This document shows, piece after piece, positions 32,251 to 39,267 of a DNA stretch of 56,052 nt. Origin of the DNA: Alphaproteobacteria bacterium. Lineage in GTDB: Bacteria; Pseudomonadota; Alphaproteobacteria; Parvibaculales; Parvibaculaceae. A program made the position numbers and the translations under genes. The stretch's first letter is position 1, and the number at the start of each line of letters is the position of its first letter. The notes under the pieces are model-generated. The model ran no database searches and was not told the DNA's origin. It worked only from the letters and a program-made list of their open reading frames with translations. The stretch covers positions 1 to 56,052 of the forward strand of contig JAJFGY010000032.1 in NCBI GenBank assembly GCA_021775935.1, in the 5' to 3' direction.

Positions 32251-32922
32251 ATGGGTGGTGGTTTTCCGGGTTTCCCGAAAGCGGCGGTGAAGTTTCTCAA
32301 AGACCTTGAGAAGAATAATTCCCGTGACTGGTTCGCAGAGAATAAGAAAACCTACGAAGAGGTGCTGAAGGCGCCGGCTGAGATGTTTCTGGCGGATGTA
32401 CAGCAGGCGCTGGAGAAGAAACTAGATGCAGAGGTGACCGCCAAACTTTTTCGGATCCACCGTGACGTACGTTTTTCAAAAGACAAGACGCCTTACAATA
32501 CCCATGTCCGGATGGCTTTTTTTGGAAAGCCCGGTGCAACGGGGCAGGGCACCCATTCGGGCTTTTACTTCTCACTGGACACGACGGGTGTGTTCTACGG
32601 TGCGGGTTCTTTGAATCTGGAAAAAGCTGCGCTGGAAAACTACAGGTCAGCGGTTTGTGATCCAACACAGGCTGCTGCGTTGCAAAAAGCATTGACGGGC
32701 CTGACCAAAAAAGGGTGCCGGTTGAGCGAGCCCGATCTGAAGCGAGTGCCGTCTGGCTATGAGGTTGATCCCGCTCATGCTCATCTATTGCAATATAAGG
32801 GTCTGGCTGCCTGGCTGGACAATAAGGGCCACGCAAAAGCGACAGGGAACGATGCGGTAAGGCAGGCGCTTGCGGCGTTTGCGACTGTTCGCCCCGTTCA
32901 TGATTTTCTGATGGGACTCTAA
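32251..32922 (+). CDS. DUF2461 family protein
   Basis: 223 aa, DUF2461/TIGR02453: FPKAAVKFLKDLEKNNSRDWFAENKKTYEEVLKAPAEMFLADV, then IHRDVRFSKDKTPYNTHVRMAFF, HSGFYFSLDTTGVFYGAGSLNLEKAALENYRSAV and DLKRVPSGYEVDPAHAHLLQYKGLAAW. Cytoplasmic; function unknown. GGAGGGTTAA precedes the ATG. It has its own ECF42-type promoter and converges with the methyltransferase gene, with the stops overlapping by 4 bases. Confidence 0.93.
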   Translation: MGGGFPGFPKAAVKFLKDLEKNNSRDWFAENKKTYEEVLKAPAEMFLADVQQALEKKLDAEVTAKLFRIHRDVRFSKDKTPYNTHVRMAFFGKPGATGQGTHSGFYFSLDTTGVFYGAGSLNLEKAALENYRSAVCDPTQAAALQKALTGLTKKGCRLSEPDLKRVPSGYEVDPAHAHLLQYKGLAAWLDNKGHAKATGNDAVRQALAAFATVRPVHDFLMGL

Positions 32923-33554
32923 TTGTCAGATAAGCGTTCCGCGGCAATCCAGGTCAGGATTGATTTTGCATCTTCTCTGCGTTCGGTCTCGGCGATCATG
33001 AACCCTGTTGCCATCAGCAGGTGCTTTATCTGTGCGACGGTGTGGAAGGTGTAGACGCTCTCAGGGAAGCCTTTTGCTGCCTCGGCGTCATCTCGTGGCC
33101 GAAAACCGATCACAAAACGCCCGCCGGGCGCCAGCACGCGATGTATTTCCTGGAAGTGAGCTGCCACGTCTTCCCAGAAATAGAGTGTGTGCATGGCCAT
33201 GATTTTGTCGAAACTCTGATCAGCGTAGGGCATGTCGTCGCTTGTCCCGTCAGTGAGGTGAAGTCTGCCCGACTTTAGAAGTCGCCGGTTTTTCCTTCGG
33301 GCGATCTTCAGGGCTGTGGGAGAAAAATCCAGGCCATGCAAAGAGCCTGGATCATTGAGGATCCCAAGCGTCGCGAGTGCTGCCCCGTGCCCGGTCCCGA
33401 CATCAAGCACCCGGTCGCCCGGCACGACATTGAGCAGGGCAACGGCGATGTCGTTCGCGGGTGCTGTTTCTTTTGACATGATGCGACCGACAAGAGTTCC
33501 AAGCAGGCCTGATGGCTGGCGTCCCTGACGGGCGATGAAAACTGGCTTCTTCAC
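32919..33554 (-). CDS. Class I SAM-dependent methyltransferase
   Basis: 211 aa, UbiE/type-11 methyltransferase fold: VVPGDRVLDVGTGHGAALATLG (motif I), LHGLDFSPTALKIARRKNRRL (motif II region), DGTSDDMPYADQSFDKIMAMHTLYFWEDVAAHFQEIHRVLAPGGRFVIGFRP. The start is GTG at 33554, with GGAGGCGTCTT immediately upstream. Substrate unknown; a small molecule or quinone-like acceptor is possible. The DUF2147 gene lies 10 bases upstream on the same strand and is probably co-transcribed. Confidence 0.92.
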   Translation of the reverse strand: MKKPVFIARQGRQPSGLLGTLVGRIMSKETAPANDIAVALLNVVPGDRVLDVGTGHGAALATLGILNDPGSLHGLDFSPTALKIARRKNRRLLKSGRLHLTDGTSDDMPYADQSFDKIMAMHTLYFWEDVAAHFQEIHRVLAPGGRFVIGFRPRDDAEAAKGFPESVYTFHTVAQIKHLLMATGFMIAETERREDAKSILTWIAAERLSDN

Positions 33555-33564
33555 AAGACGCCTC

Positions 33565-34083
33565 CTAATCCTGCTGGGTGAGCGTGAGAGTGCCAGGGGT
33601 AAGGTGAGGGCCCGGGCAAACCGATTGTGGTCGCCGCCAGATTTGGGTTTGGCAGAAGATGCCCAACACGCAGCCCGTTACTTCCAAGGTGCCGTCTGAT
33701 CGTTGACCGAGGGAGGCAGAGTATGTGTTCCCGTCTTCGGGGTTGTAGATCCCGTCGCCACGCCATCGGCCGTCTGCCTCTTTGGTAAAATTACGAAAGA
33801 TTGGGGTGCCAACGAGAGAACGGTTGCGGAGCTGTTCGACCGGGTTCTGGATGTCTTTGAGTGGTTGGCCTTTTGTGTCTTTGTCCGTCCATAACCATGC
33901 TATTTGCCCGCAAAGCGCGTCATGGAAATCGCTGCAGGGTGCAATGACAACCTGAGCGCCATAGCCCTGTGTGACCCAGAGCCCGGTGATTCTTGTTTGG
34001 TCTGGACGCTCTGCACGGACATTATTTGCGCAGAGCAGGGTTGCGCCGAGAAGGCAGATGAGAGCAGCTGAATGTCGATGCAT
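33565..34083 (-). CDS. DUF2147 exported protein
   Basis: 172 aa with a signal peptide (ALICLLGATLLCANNVRA-ER). DUF2147 form: ITGLWVTQGYGAQVVIAPC, LCGQIAWLWTDKDTKGQPLKDIQNPVEQLRNRSLVGTPIFRNFTKEADGRWRGDGIYNPEDGNTYSASLGQRSDGTLEVTGCVLGIFCQTQIWRR. The family is a lipocalin-like periplasmic barrel of unknown function, usually with conserved GxIYDPxxGxTY. The spaced Cys pair (GCVLGIFC) is a family feature. The 222 bases upstream separate it from the divergent YCII gene. Confidence 0.9.
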   Translation of the reverse strand: MHRHSAALICLLGATLLCANNVRAERPDQTRITGLWVTQGYGAQVVIAPCSDFHDALCGQIAWLWTDKDTKGQPLKDIQNPVEQLRNRSLVGTPIFRNFTKEADGRWRGDGIYNPEDGNTYSASLGQRSDGTLEVTGCVLGIFCQTQIWRRPQSVCPGPHLTPGTLTLTQQD

Positions 34084-34239
34084 GGTGGGGTCTCCTGTGG
34101 TGCTGCAATCGAAGATGAGTGTGCCCGCAGATGTTTTCTCGCCGATTTCTCCGAAATGGCGGAAATTTTTGAAAATGTTCAGGTTTTCCAGGAATTGGCC
34201 ATATGTTCGGGCTGATTGCTAAAGCAATATCTTCGGGGG

Positions 34240-34266
34240 TGTCGGATTTCGCTGTTGGCGACCGTC
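34240..34266 (+). promoter_or_regulatory. Candidate ECF42-type promoter of the YCII-sigma operon
   Basis: TGTCGG (34240-34245), 17-base spacer, CGTC (34263-34266), followed by CTTG, ending 39 bases before the YCII ATG. ECF42 sigma factors are recalled to recognise TGTCGA (-35) and CG(A/T)C (-10) and to act on the linked DGPF gene; this site differs by one base. It shares CGTCCTTG with the site at 35928. Confidence 0.75.
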
Positions 34267-34305
34267 CTTGTCGTCGGCTGAGGATTGTCTGATTTTGGAG
34301 GGACC

Positions 34306-34683
34306 ATGCTGTATTCAATTTTGATTTTTGGGGAGGATGCCACGTTCGACCAGCTGTCCACGGATGAACAAGCGGCAGTGATGGGGAAGCATCATGCGCT
34401 TCAGGAGCGTCTGGCGGGGTCTGATCAAAATGGACCCGCTGCGAAGCTTCATGCGACAGCAACGGCGGTAACCATACGTGAGCAGGGCGGTGTGCCAGTG
34501 GTGACGGATGGGCCATTTGCAGAAACGAAGGAACATCTCCTCGGTTTCTATACGATTGAATGCGACACGATTGAGGAAGCGATAGAAGCAGCCAAACTCT
34601 TGCCGCTCGATATCGCGACAATTGAGGTCCGCCCCATCAGCTGGTTTGGCCCGGGACAAGTAACCGAGAGTGGAGATGACTAG
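34306..34683 (+). CDS. YCII-related (DGPF) protein, partner of the ECF42 sigma factor
   Basis: 125 aa. The DGPF motif is present in VPVVTDGPFAETKEHLLGFYTIECDTIEEAIEAAKLLP; the N-terminus is MLYSILIFGEDATFDQL and the C-terminus has ATIEVRPI. The ATG at 34306 is preceded by GGAGGG; the listed start at 34285 is upstream of that ribosome site. YCII domains are small dimeric proteins, some with hydrolytic or dehalogenase activity; function with ECF42 is unknown. It overlaps the sigma factor gene, and the linkage is a defining genomic feature of the ECF42 group. Confidence 0.9.
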   Translation: MLYSILIFGEDATFDQLSTDEQAAVMGKHHALQERLAGSDQNGPAAKLHATATAVTIREQGGVPVVTDGPFAETKEHLLGFYTIECDTIEEAIEAAKLLPLDIATIEVRPISWFGPGQVTESGDD

Positions 34684-35917
34684 CCCCCAGGCATTTGGCC
34701 GACATTTTGTTTCTGCGCGTCCGCGGGCGATGGCAGCGCTTACGCGTTATTTCAGAACTGTCGATCTTGCGGAAGATGCCTATCAAGACGCCTGCATGCG
34801 GGCAGTGAAATCCTGGGCAAGCAAGGGCATGCCGCATGATCCTACGGCGTGGTTGATACTGGTCGGTCGGAACGCGGGTATTGATGCACTTCGCCGCCGT
34901 GAAACAGAGCGTGCTGCAGTTAATGACCCGGCTGCTGAACCCGAGTTGGGTGATGTAGAAGCAGACTATGCAGATGCAATTGATACGTCTGATTACCGTG
35001 ATGATGTGCTTCGGCTTCTTTTTATGTGCTGCCACAGCGAACTGTCGGTTCAAGATCAGCTCGCATTGGCGTTAAAAGTTGTTGTCGGGTTCACCGTGGA
35101 GGAAATTGCACGCGCCTTTTTGGTGAAGCCCAAGTCAATGGAACAGCGTATTACGCGCGCTAAGAAGAAAGCGGCTTCGGTCGTTGCCGCTCTAGAAACC
35201 CCATCGCCTCAGGAGCGAGCTGAGCGTTTGAACGCGGTTCTGGTGATGCTCTATCTCCTCTTCAACGAAGGTTATTCTTCTCATGGGGGCAGTGACCATA
35301 TTCGCAAAGCCCTGTGTCAGGAGGCGATCCGTCTGACGCGCCTCCTGCTCAATCTGTTTCCGGGGCAGCCAGAGGTGATGGGCCTTCTGGCCCTTTGTCT
35401 GTTGCATGATGCCAGATCCCGCGCACGCCAGGACGCCACAGATACGCTCGTGCCCCTTGATGAGCAGGATCGAAAACTATGGGACAGGTCTGGTATCGAG
35501 GAGGGGCAAGTCCTTGTGGAGAAGGCCTTGCGCAGAGGGCGGCCTGGGGCTTTTCAGATCCAGGCGGCAATTGCAGCTGTGCATTGTGCAGCGCCCAGCG
35601 CCGACGCAACAGATTGGGCGGAGATCGAAAGGCTCTATCTGGCACTGGAGAAGGTACAGCCTTCACCTGTGGTGAGGCTCAACCGTCTGGTCGCTGTGTC
35701 AAAAGTGGATGGCCCTCAAGCGGCACTGGACGGCATGAGCGCATTGTCGGGCGACCTTGAGGGTTACCTCTATTTTCATTCCACAAAGGCTGCGCTTCAT
35801 GCCGACCTTGGGAACGGTGCCGCCGCGCGTGCAGGCTATGAAAAGGCGCTTTCTCTCGGACCGTCGGACGCAGAAAAGGCGTATATTCTGGGCCGTCTTT
35901 CATCACTCAAAAAATAG
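34676..35917 (+). CDS. ECF sigma factor with C-terminal extension (ECF42 group)
   Basis: 413 aa, much longer than a normal ECF sigma factor (~180). Region 2: FGRHFVSARPRAMAALTRYFRTVDLAEDAYQDACMRAVKSW, AWLILVGRNAGIDALRR. Region 4: FMCCHSELSVQDQLALALKVVVGFTVEEIARAFLVKPKSMEQRITRAKKK. Then a ~230-aa helical TPR-like tail (DUF6596) beginning LNAVLVMLYLLFNEGYSSHGG and ending in PSDAEKAYILGRLSSL. No anti-sigma gene is nearby; in this group the extension itself controls activity. ATG 34676 (in-frame GTG at 34670 is the ORF-track start) overlaps the YCII stop by 8 bases. It probably drives the four TGTCGG-N17-CGTC promoters in this region. Confidence 0.95.
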   Translation: MTSPQAFGRHFVSARPRAMAALTRYFRTVDLAEDAYQDACMRAVKSWASKGMPHDPTAWLILVGRNAGIDALRRRETERAAVNDPAAEPELGDVEADYADAIDTSDYRDDVLRLLFMCCHSELSVQDQLALALKVVVGFTVEEIARAFLVKPKSMEQRITRAKKKAASVVAALETPSPQERAERLNAVLVMLYLLFNEGYSSHGGSDHIRKALCQEAIRLTRLLLNLFPGQPEVMGLLALCLLHDARSRARQDATDTLVPLDEQDRKLWDRSGIEEGQVLVEKALRRGRPGAFQIQAAIAAVHCAAPSADATDWAEIERLYLALEKVQPSPVVRLNRLVAVSKVDGPQAALDGMSALSGDLEGYLYFHSTKAALHADLGNGAAARAGYEKALSLGPSDAEKAYILGRLSSLKK

Positions 35918-35927
35918 TCTTCTGACC

Positions 35928-35954
35928 TGTCGGGTCACGCTTCGTGGGGGCGTC
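35928..35954 (+). promoter_or_regulatory. Candidate ECF42-type promoter before the VOC gene
   Basis: TGTCGG (35928-35933), 17-base spacer, CGTC (35951-35954), then CTTG, ending 47 bases before the ATG at 36002. It begins 11 bases after the sigma factor stop codon. Confidence 0.72.
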
Positions 35955-36001
35955 CTTGAGGGGATCGGGCAGTTGCTCGAGCTAAATCAGGGAGAGAAGA
36001 T

Positions 36002-36388
36002 ATGACGACGAACCCCACAACAACTCATGGCATGCCCAGCTGGATTGCGCATAACAGCGCAGACCCTACGGCTGCGCGGAAGTTCTACGAAGGCGTTCTG
36101 GGATGGAACGTTGTTGATATGCCTATGCAGGATGGGTCGAGCTATCCGGGGATCATGGTGGGTGAAGGGCCGATTGGCGGCATACCCACCACACCCTCAC
36201 CAGACTCTGTTTGGACGGTCTACATTACAGTCGACAATGTGGATCAGCGTTTCAAGGCAGCGGTGACGGCGGGGGCTGAAGAGGTGAGCGCGCCTGCGGA
36301 TGCGCCGGGCGTTGGACGTATGGCAACGATCCGTGATCCCTTTGGGGCGACGATTGCCTTCATCGCCTATGAAGCGCCGCAGAGTTAG
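36002..36388 (+). CDS. VOC family protein
   Basis: 128 aa, glyoxalase/bleomycin-resistance-like fold (COG3324 type): SWIAHNSADPTAARKFYEGVLGWNVVDMPMQDGSSYPGIMVGEGPIGGIP, VWTVYITVDNVDQRFKAAVTAGAEEVSAPADAPGVGRMATIRDPFGATIAFI. GGGAGAGAAGAT precedes the ATG. It lies directly downstream of the sigma factor gene, with its own candidate ECF42 promoter in the 84-base gap. Substrate unknown. Confidence 0.92.
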   Translation: MTTNPTTTHGMPSWIAHNSADPTAARKFYEGVLGWNVVDMPMQDGSSYPGIMVGEGPIGGIPTTPSPDSVWTVYITVDNVDQRFKAAVTAGAEEVSAPADAPGVGRMATIRDPFGATIAFIAYEAPQS

Positions 36389-36420
36389 ACCTGGGGCCAG
36401 CCCCATGAATTTTCATTCTG

Positions 36421-36444
36421 GACGGGCGCGGCTTTGCGCTCGTC
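36421..36444 (+). other. Imperfect hairpin before the second MAPEG gene
   Basis: GACGGGCGC, loop GGCTTT, GCGCTCGTC: a 9-bp stem with one G-T pair, 25 bases before the MAPEG start. There is no clear T-run. It could be an attenuator or the terminator of the VOC gene. Confidence 0.35.
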
Positions 36445-36469
36445 TCTATGTATTTTTAAGGAGATATGT

Positions 36470-36868
36470 ATGACCCTCCACCTAACAGCATTGTTTGCGG
36501 GCTTGCTCATCCTCATTCAAATTGGGCTTACCACCATGGTCGGTGTCTATCGCGGGAAGACCGGCATCAATTTCCTCCATGGAGACGATGATGTGTTGTT
36601 GAAGCGCATGCGTGCCCATGGAAACTTCACAGAGACTGTTCCGATCACACTGATTGCGATGGCGCTCGCAGAGCTTGCAGGGGCACCCTCATGGTTACTC
36701 CTTGCGGGTGGTTCTGCGTTGGTTCTTGGTCGGTTGACCCATGCCGCGAATTTTATGGGCTCTGCTGGCGGGCTGGGTGCTGGGCGCGCTGTCGGGATGG
36801 CATTGACCACGATCTCGATGTTGGCCTTTGCGATCTATGGCTTGATGATCTATGGCGGCGTAGCTTAA
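36470..36868 (+). CDS. MAPEG family membrane protein (second copy)
   Basis: 132 aa, four helices: LTALFAGLLILIQIGLTTMVGVYRGKTGINFLHGDDDVLLKRMRAHGNFTETVPITLIAMALAELAGAPSWLLLAGGSALVLGRLTHAANFMGSAGGLGAGRAVGMALTTISMLAFAIYGLMIYGG. The RAHGNFTETVP motif is the family signature. AAGGAGATATGT precedes the ATG at 36470. It is not closely similar to the MAPEG at 31701 beyond the family motifs. It converges with the haemoglobin gene, with a 4-base overlap of the stops. Confidence 0.92.
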   Translation: MTLHLTALFAGLLILIQIGLTTMVGVYRGKTGINFLHGDDDVLLKRMRAHGNFTETVPITLIAMALAELAGAPSWLLLAGGSALVLGRLTHAANFMGSAGGLGAGRAVGMALTTISMLAFAIYGLMIYGGVA

Positions 36869-37308
36869 GAGCTCAGGGGCGGCGGCGTGGTCTTTTTCGC
36901 TGCTGCCTCTTCAGGCCTAAAAAAGAGTCCAAGCTTTAAGCTCTCGGCCACGCGTTCTGCCTTGTCGATAAAAATTGCGGCGGCCGGCGTTGGACACACA
37001 TCACTGGCCGTCTCCCTGAAGAGCGACAACCATCGATCAAAATGTTGAGGCTCGATCGTTTTAAGTTTCATGTGGACCACCATTGGCTGCCCTTTATAGC
37101 GCCCCGTCAGCATGGTGAGAGATGACCAGAAGGTGAACATTTTTTGCAGATGCGGCTCCCAGTCGCCGGTGATCGCGCTCGCGAAGATAGGTCCGAGCTC
37201 AGCGTCTGTGCGGATTTTTTCGTAGAACGCCCGCACCAGCTTCTCGATTAATGCGTCGTCGATTGACGGGTGGAGGGGCTCTCTAAATGGTTTTTTCTCG
37301 GTATCCAT
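36865..37308 (-). CDS. Group III truncated haemoglobin
   Basis: 147 aa from the ATG at 37308 (ORF-track start 37386 adds an unlikely 26 residues). Group III features: IEKLVRAFYEKIRTDAELGPIFASAITGDWEPHLQKMFTFWSSLTMLTGRYKGQPMVVHMKLKTIEPQHFDRWLSLFRETA. His in VHMKL is the likely proximal haem ligand. The tail AAAKKTTPPPLSS is disordered. A haem protein that may bind O2 or NO; role in nitric-oxide or oxygen handling is inferred from the family. It lies 96 bases downstream of the Rieske oxygenase gene on the same strand. Confidence 0.9.
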   Translation of the reverse strand: MDTEKKPFREPLHPSIDDALIEKLVRAFYEKIRTDAELGPIFASAITGDWEPHLQKMFTFWSSLTMLTGRYKGQPMVVHMKLKTIEPQHFDRWLSLFRETASDVCPTPAAAIFIDKAERVAESLKLGLFFRPEEAAAKKTTPPPLSS

Positions 37309-37404
37309 GCTGTGGGATCCTGCTTGTTGCTTAACTACCATATAGGAATGGAAACAGCTGGTTGGATGCGGCGTCTCGCCCCACAAGACAGAGGCGGCTT
37401 CTTG

Positions 37405-38562
37405 TTACCCCGCTCGCTGTTTTTGTAGTTTTCCGAGGCGATCGGCCAGATACCGATAGAAATAGAGCAAGGCAGTCTCCCGCACGTTGAGCTGTCCGGG
37501 TTCAGCGTATCGGGAGTGTGCGTTTCGTTGGAGGTCAATCATCGCAGAAGCGTCCTCTCGGTTGATCTCGTCGATCATGTCACGGGTGAGGGCCAGTTCT
37601 TCAGGTTCACCCTGTAGCCGTTCATACTCTTCTGGCGGCACCAGAAAGCCGCCAATTGCGCGAGATTTCCCTGGTTCAAGTGGCAAGAATGTCAGCCAGT
37701 TGGCGTTCCCCTGACTACAGGAAATATTCACGGAAGGATAAAGGGAAAGCGTCGGGGCAGAGGTGAGTTCATCGCCACCCATCTTTTCCGCATATTTTTT
37801 GACCGGCTCACCCAGAGGGTGGTTGAAATTGATGTCGAGACGAAAACTGTTCCACAGTTCGTCGGCTGCCTGAAAGTGGCACCCGCGAGATGTCATCATG
37901 CCAGCAAAAGTTGCGGCGTGCAGACCTTCAATGTGATAGCCCTCCAGTCCGGTTTCGATGCCAAGTTTCCAGTTTCCTTCCCACACATCGTCATAAGCAA
38001 CTGCAAGTTTCCAATTCTCGAGTTCATAAGGGGCCATGATGGCGTCCGCGCCTGTCATTTGGGGCGCAAATGGTTTGGGGCTGGGATTAAGGGTGACAAA
38101 GATAAATCCCAACCAGGTCTCGACACCAAATTCCGGCAGCCGACAATCCGACCCGTCCGCGTTGGCGGGTTTGTCCATATGAAGAGCAGAGCGCAGCGAA
38201 CCATCAATTTCATAGACCCAGCGATGATAGGGGCACATGAAGCGTTGCGTATTTCCAGCTCCTTCGACGACGGTCATATAGCGATGGCGGCAGACAGCGG
38301 AGAGGCACCGCAGTGAACCATCCTGGCCTCGAACCACAACAAGAGGTTCGCCTGCCAATGTCAGGGTGAAATAGTCGCCAGGCTTCTCTACCTGGTCAAT
38401 CCGCCCGACACACATCCAATCCTGCCGAAAGATGGCATCCATCTCTAAGTCGAACAAATCTGGCGATGTATACATCTCCATTGGAAGGGCACGCGCATGC
38501 TCAATTGGCGTGTCGAGGTAGGTCTGAAGATGGGAGACGAGGAGATCTGTGCTGGCAGCCAT
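37405..38562 (-). CDS. Rieske-type aromatic ring-hydroxylating oxygenase, alpha subunit
   Basis: 385 aa. Rieske [2Fe-2S] ligands C91-x-H93 and C110-x2-H113 (CRHRYMTVVEGAGNTQRFMCPYHRW); the catalytic mononuclear-iron motif is GLEGYHIEGLHAATF (D/E-x-YH-x4-H). The listed start is 38595, but MAASTDLLVSH at 38562 has GGAGGACAAA immediately upstream, and the longer start would run into the operator region. No small (beta) subunit, ferredoxin or reductase gene is adjacent, so electron donors must be elsewhere. The substrate (aromatic or quaternary-amine-like) cannot be told. Divergent from a TetR gene. Confidence 0.92.
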   Translation of the reverse strand: MAASTDLLVSHLQTYLDTPIEHARALPMEMYTSPDLFDLEMDAIFRQDWMCVGRIDQVEKPGDYFTLTLAGEPLVVVRGQDGSLRCLSAVCRHRYMTVVEGAGNTQRFMCPYHRWVYEIDGSLRSALHMDKPANADGSDCRLPEFGVETWLGFIFVTLNPSPKPFAPQMTGADAIMAPYELENWKLAVAYDDVWEGNWKLGIETGLEGYHIEGLHAATFAGMMTSRGCHFQAADELWNSFRLDINFNHPLGEPVKKYAEKMGGDELTSAPTLSLYPSVNISCSQGNANWLTFLPLEPGKSRAIGGFLVPPEEYERLQGEPEELALTRDMIDEINREDASAMIDLQRNAHSRYAEPGQLNVRETALLYFYRYLADRLGKLQKQRAG

Positions 38563-38580
38563 TTTGTCCTCCGGACTAAA

Positions 38581-38639
38581 ATAGGTCAAAGACATATTAA
38601 ATAGGTCGATGACCTATAATGACTTTGTGCTATAGGGTC
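38581..38639. promoter_or_regulatory. TetR operator region with repeated ATAGGTC half-sites
   Basis: ATAGGTC-GAT-GACCTAT (38601-38617) is an exact inverted repeat with a 3-base spacer. Another half-site ATAGGTC lies at 38581-38587, exactly 20 bases before the first arm, and TATAGGGTC at 38631-38639 is a near-match. All lie between the Rieske oxygenase start (38562) and the TetR start (38659). Multiple phased half-sites suggest cooperative binding. Confidence 0.68.
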
Positions 38640-38658
38640 AAGTTCTATTGGAGGGCAT

Positions 38659-39258
38659 ATGGGCGAGCAGGTATTGAAGGCAAAAGGTACGAAGCGACGG
38701 GAGGAAATTCTCCAACTTGCGCGGGGTGTTCTGATTTCTGACGGCTTCAGCCAGTTTTCGATGCGTGACATAGCCGGTCGCGCAGACATGAAGCTTGGCA
38801 ATCTTCAATATTACTTCCCATCACGGGAGGAATTGTTGGAGGCGGTGGTGCGCGCTGAGTTTGAAGCCAATCTTGCGGCAATCCAATCGATTGGTGACGC
38901 GTCAGGGGAGGGGGCGAAAGCTCTGAGCGATGCGGCGCGATATCTTGTTCGTCAATGGTTGAGTGAGGGAGCATGTATTTATGCGGTGATGTCCTTCCTG
39001 GCGATGCATGAAGAGCGTTTTAGAAACCTGCACCGGGAGGTTTATGAGCAGTTTTATGAAGCACTTGATCCTTTGTTGATGCGGGCAAAGCCAACAATGA
39101 AAAAGGCTGAACGCGTTCGGAAGGTGCGTCTCGTGACATCCCTGATGGATGGTGCCTTACTCCAAAGTAGGGATGTGCTCTCAGGAAAAGGGGGCACCTT
39201 GCCGCCCCGGTTTGTTGATGACGTGGTTGCTGCAATACATTTGATCGCGGAAAGTTAG
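38659..39258 (+). CDS. TetR family regulator next to the Rieske oxygenase
   Basis: 199 aa. Helix-turn-helix: RREEILQLARGVLISDGFSQFSMRDIAGRADMKLGNLQYYFPSREELLEAVVRAEFEANL (GNLQYYFPSREELL is typical of the recognition region). GGAGGGCAT precedes the ATG. Divergent from the oxygenase with the half-site cluster between, so probably its regulator. The threonine aldolase starts 9 bases after its stop and may be co-transcribed. Confidence 0.92.
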   Translation: MGEQVLKAKGTKRREEILQLARGVLISDGFSQFSMRDIAGRADMKLGNLQYYFPSREELLEAVVRAEFEANLAAIQSIGDASGEGAKALSDAARYLVRQWLSEGACIYAVMSFLAMHEERFRNLHREVYEQFYEALDPLLMRAKPTMKKAERVRKVRLVTSLMDGALLQSRDVLSGKGGTLPPRFVDDVVAAIHLIAES

Positions 39259-39267
39259 GGGCGCAGG

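Noticed and set aside
36418-36444. Possible fifth ECF42-type promoter before the second MAPEG gene
   Set aside because: CGTC is present, but the bases 17 upstream read CTGGAC rather than TGTCGG and the distance to the ATG is only 25 bases.
30743-36868. YHS, VOC and MAPEG cluster as a genomic island or mobile element
   Set aside because: No integrase, transposase, flanking repeat or tRNA was seen, and base usage looks like the rest of the window.
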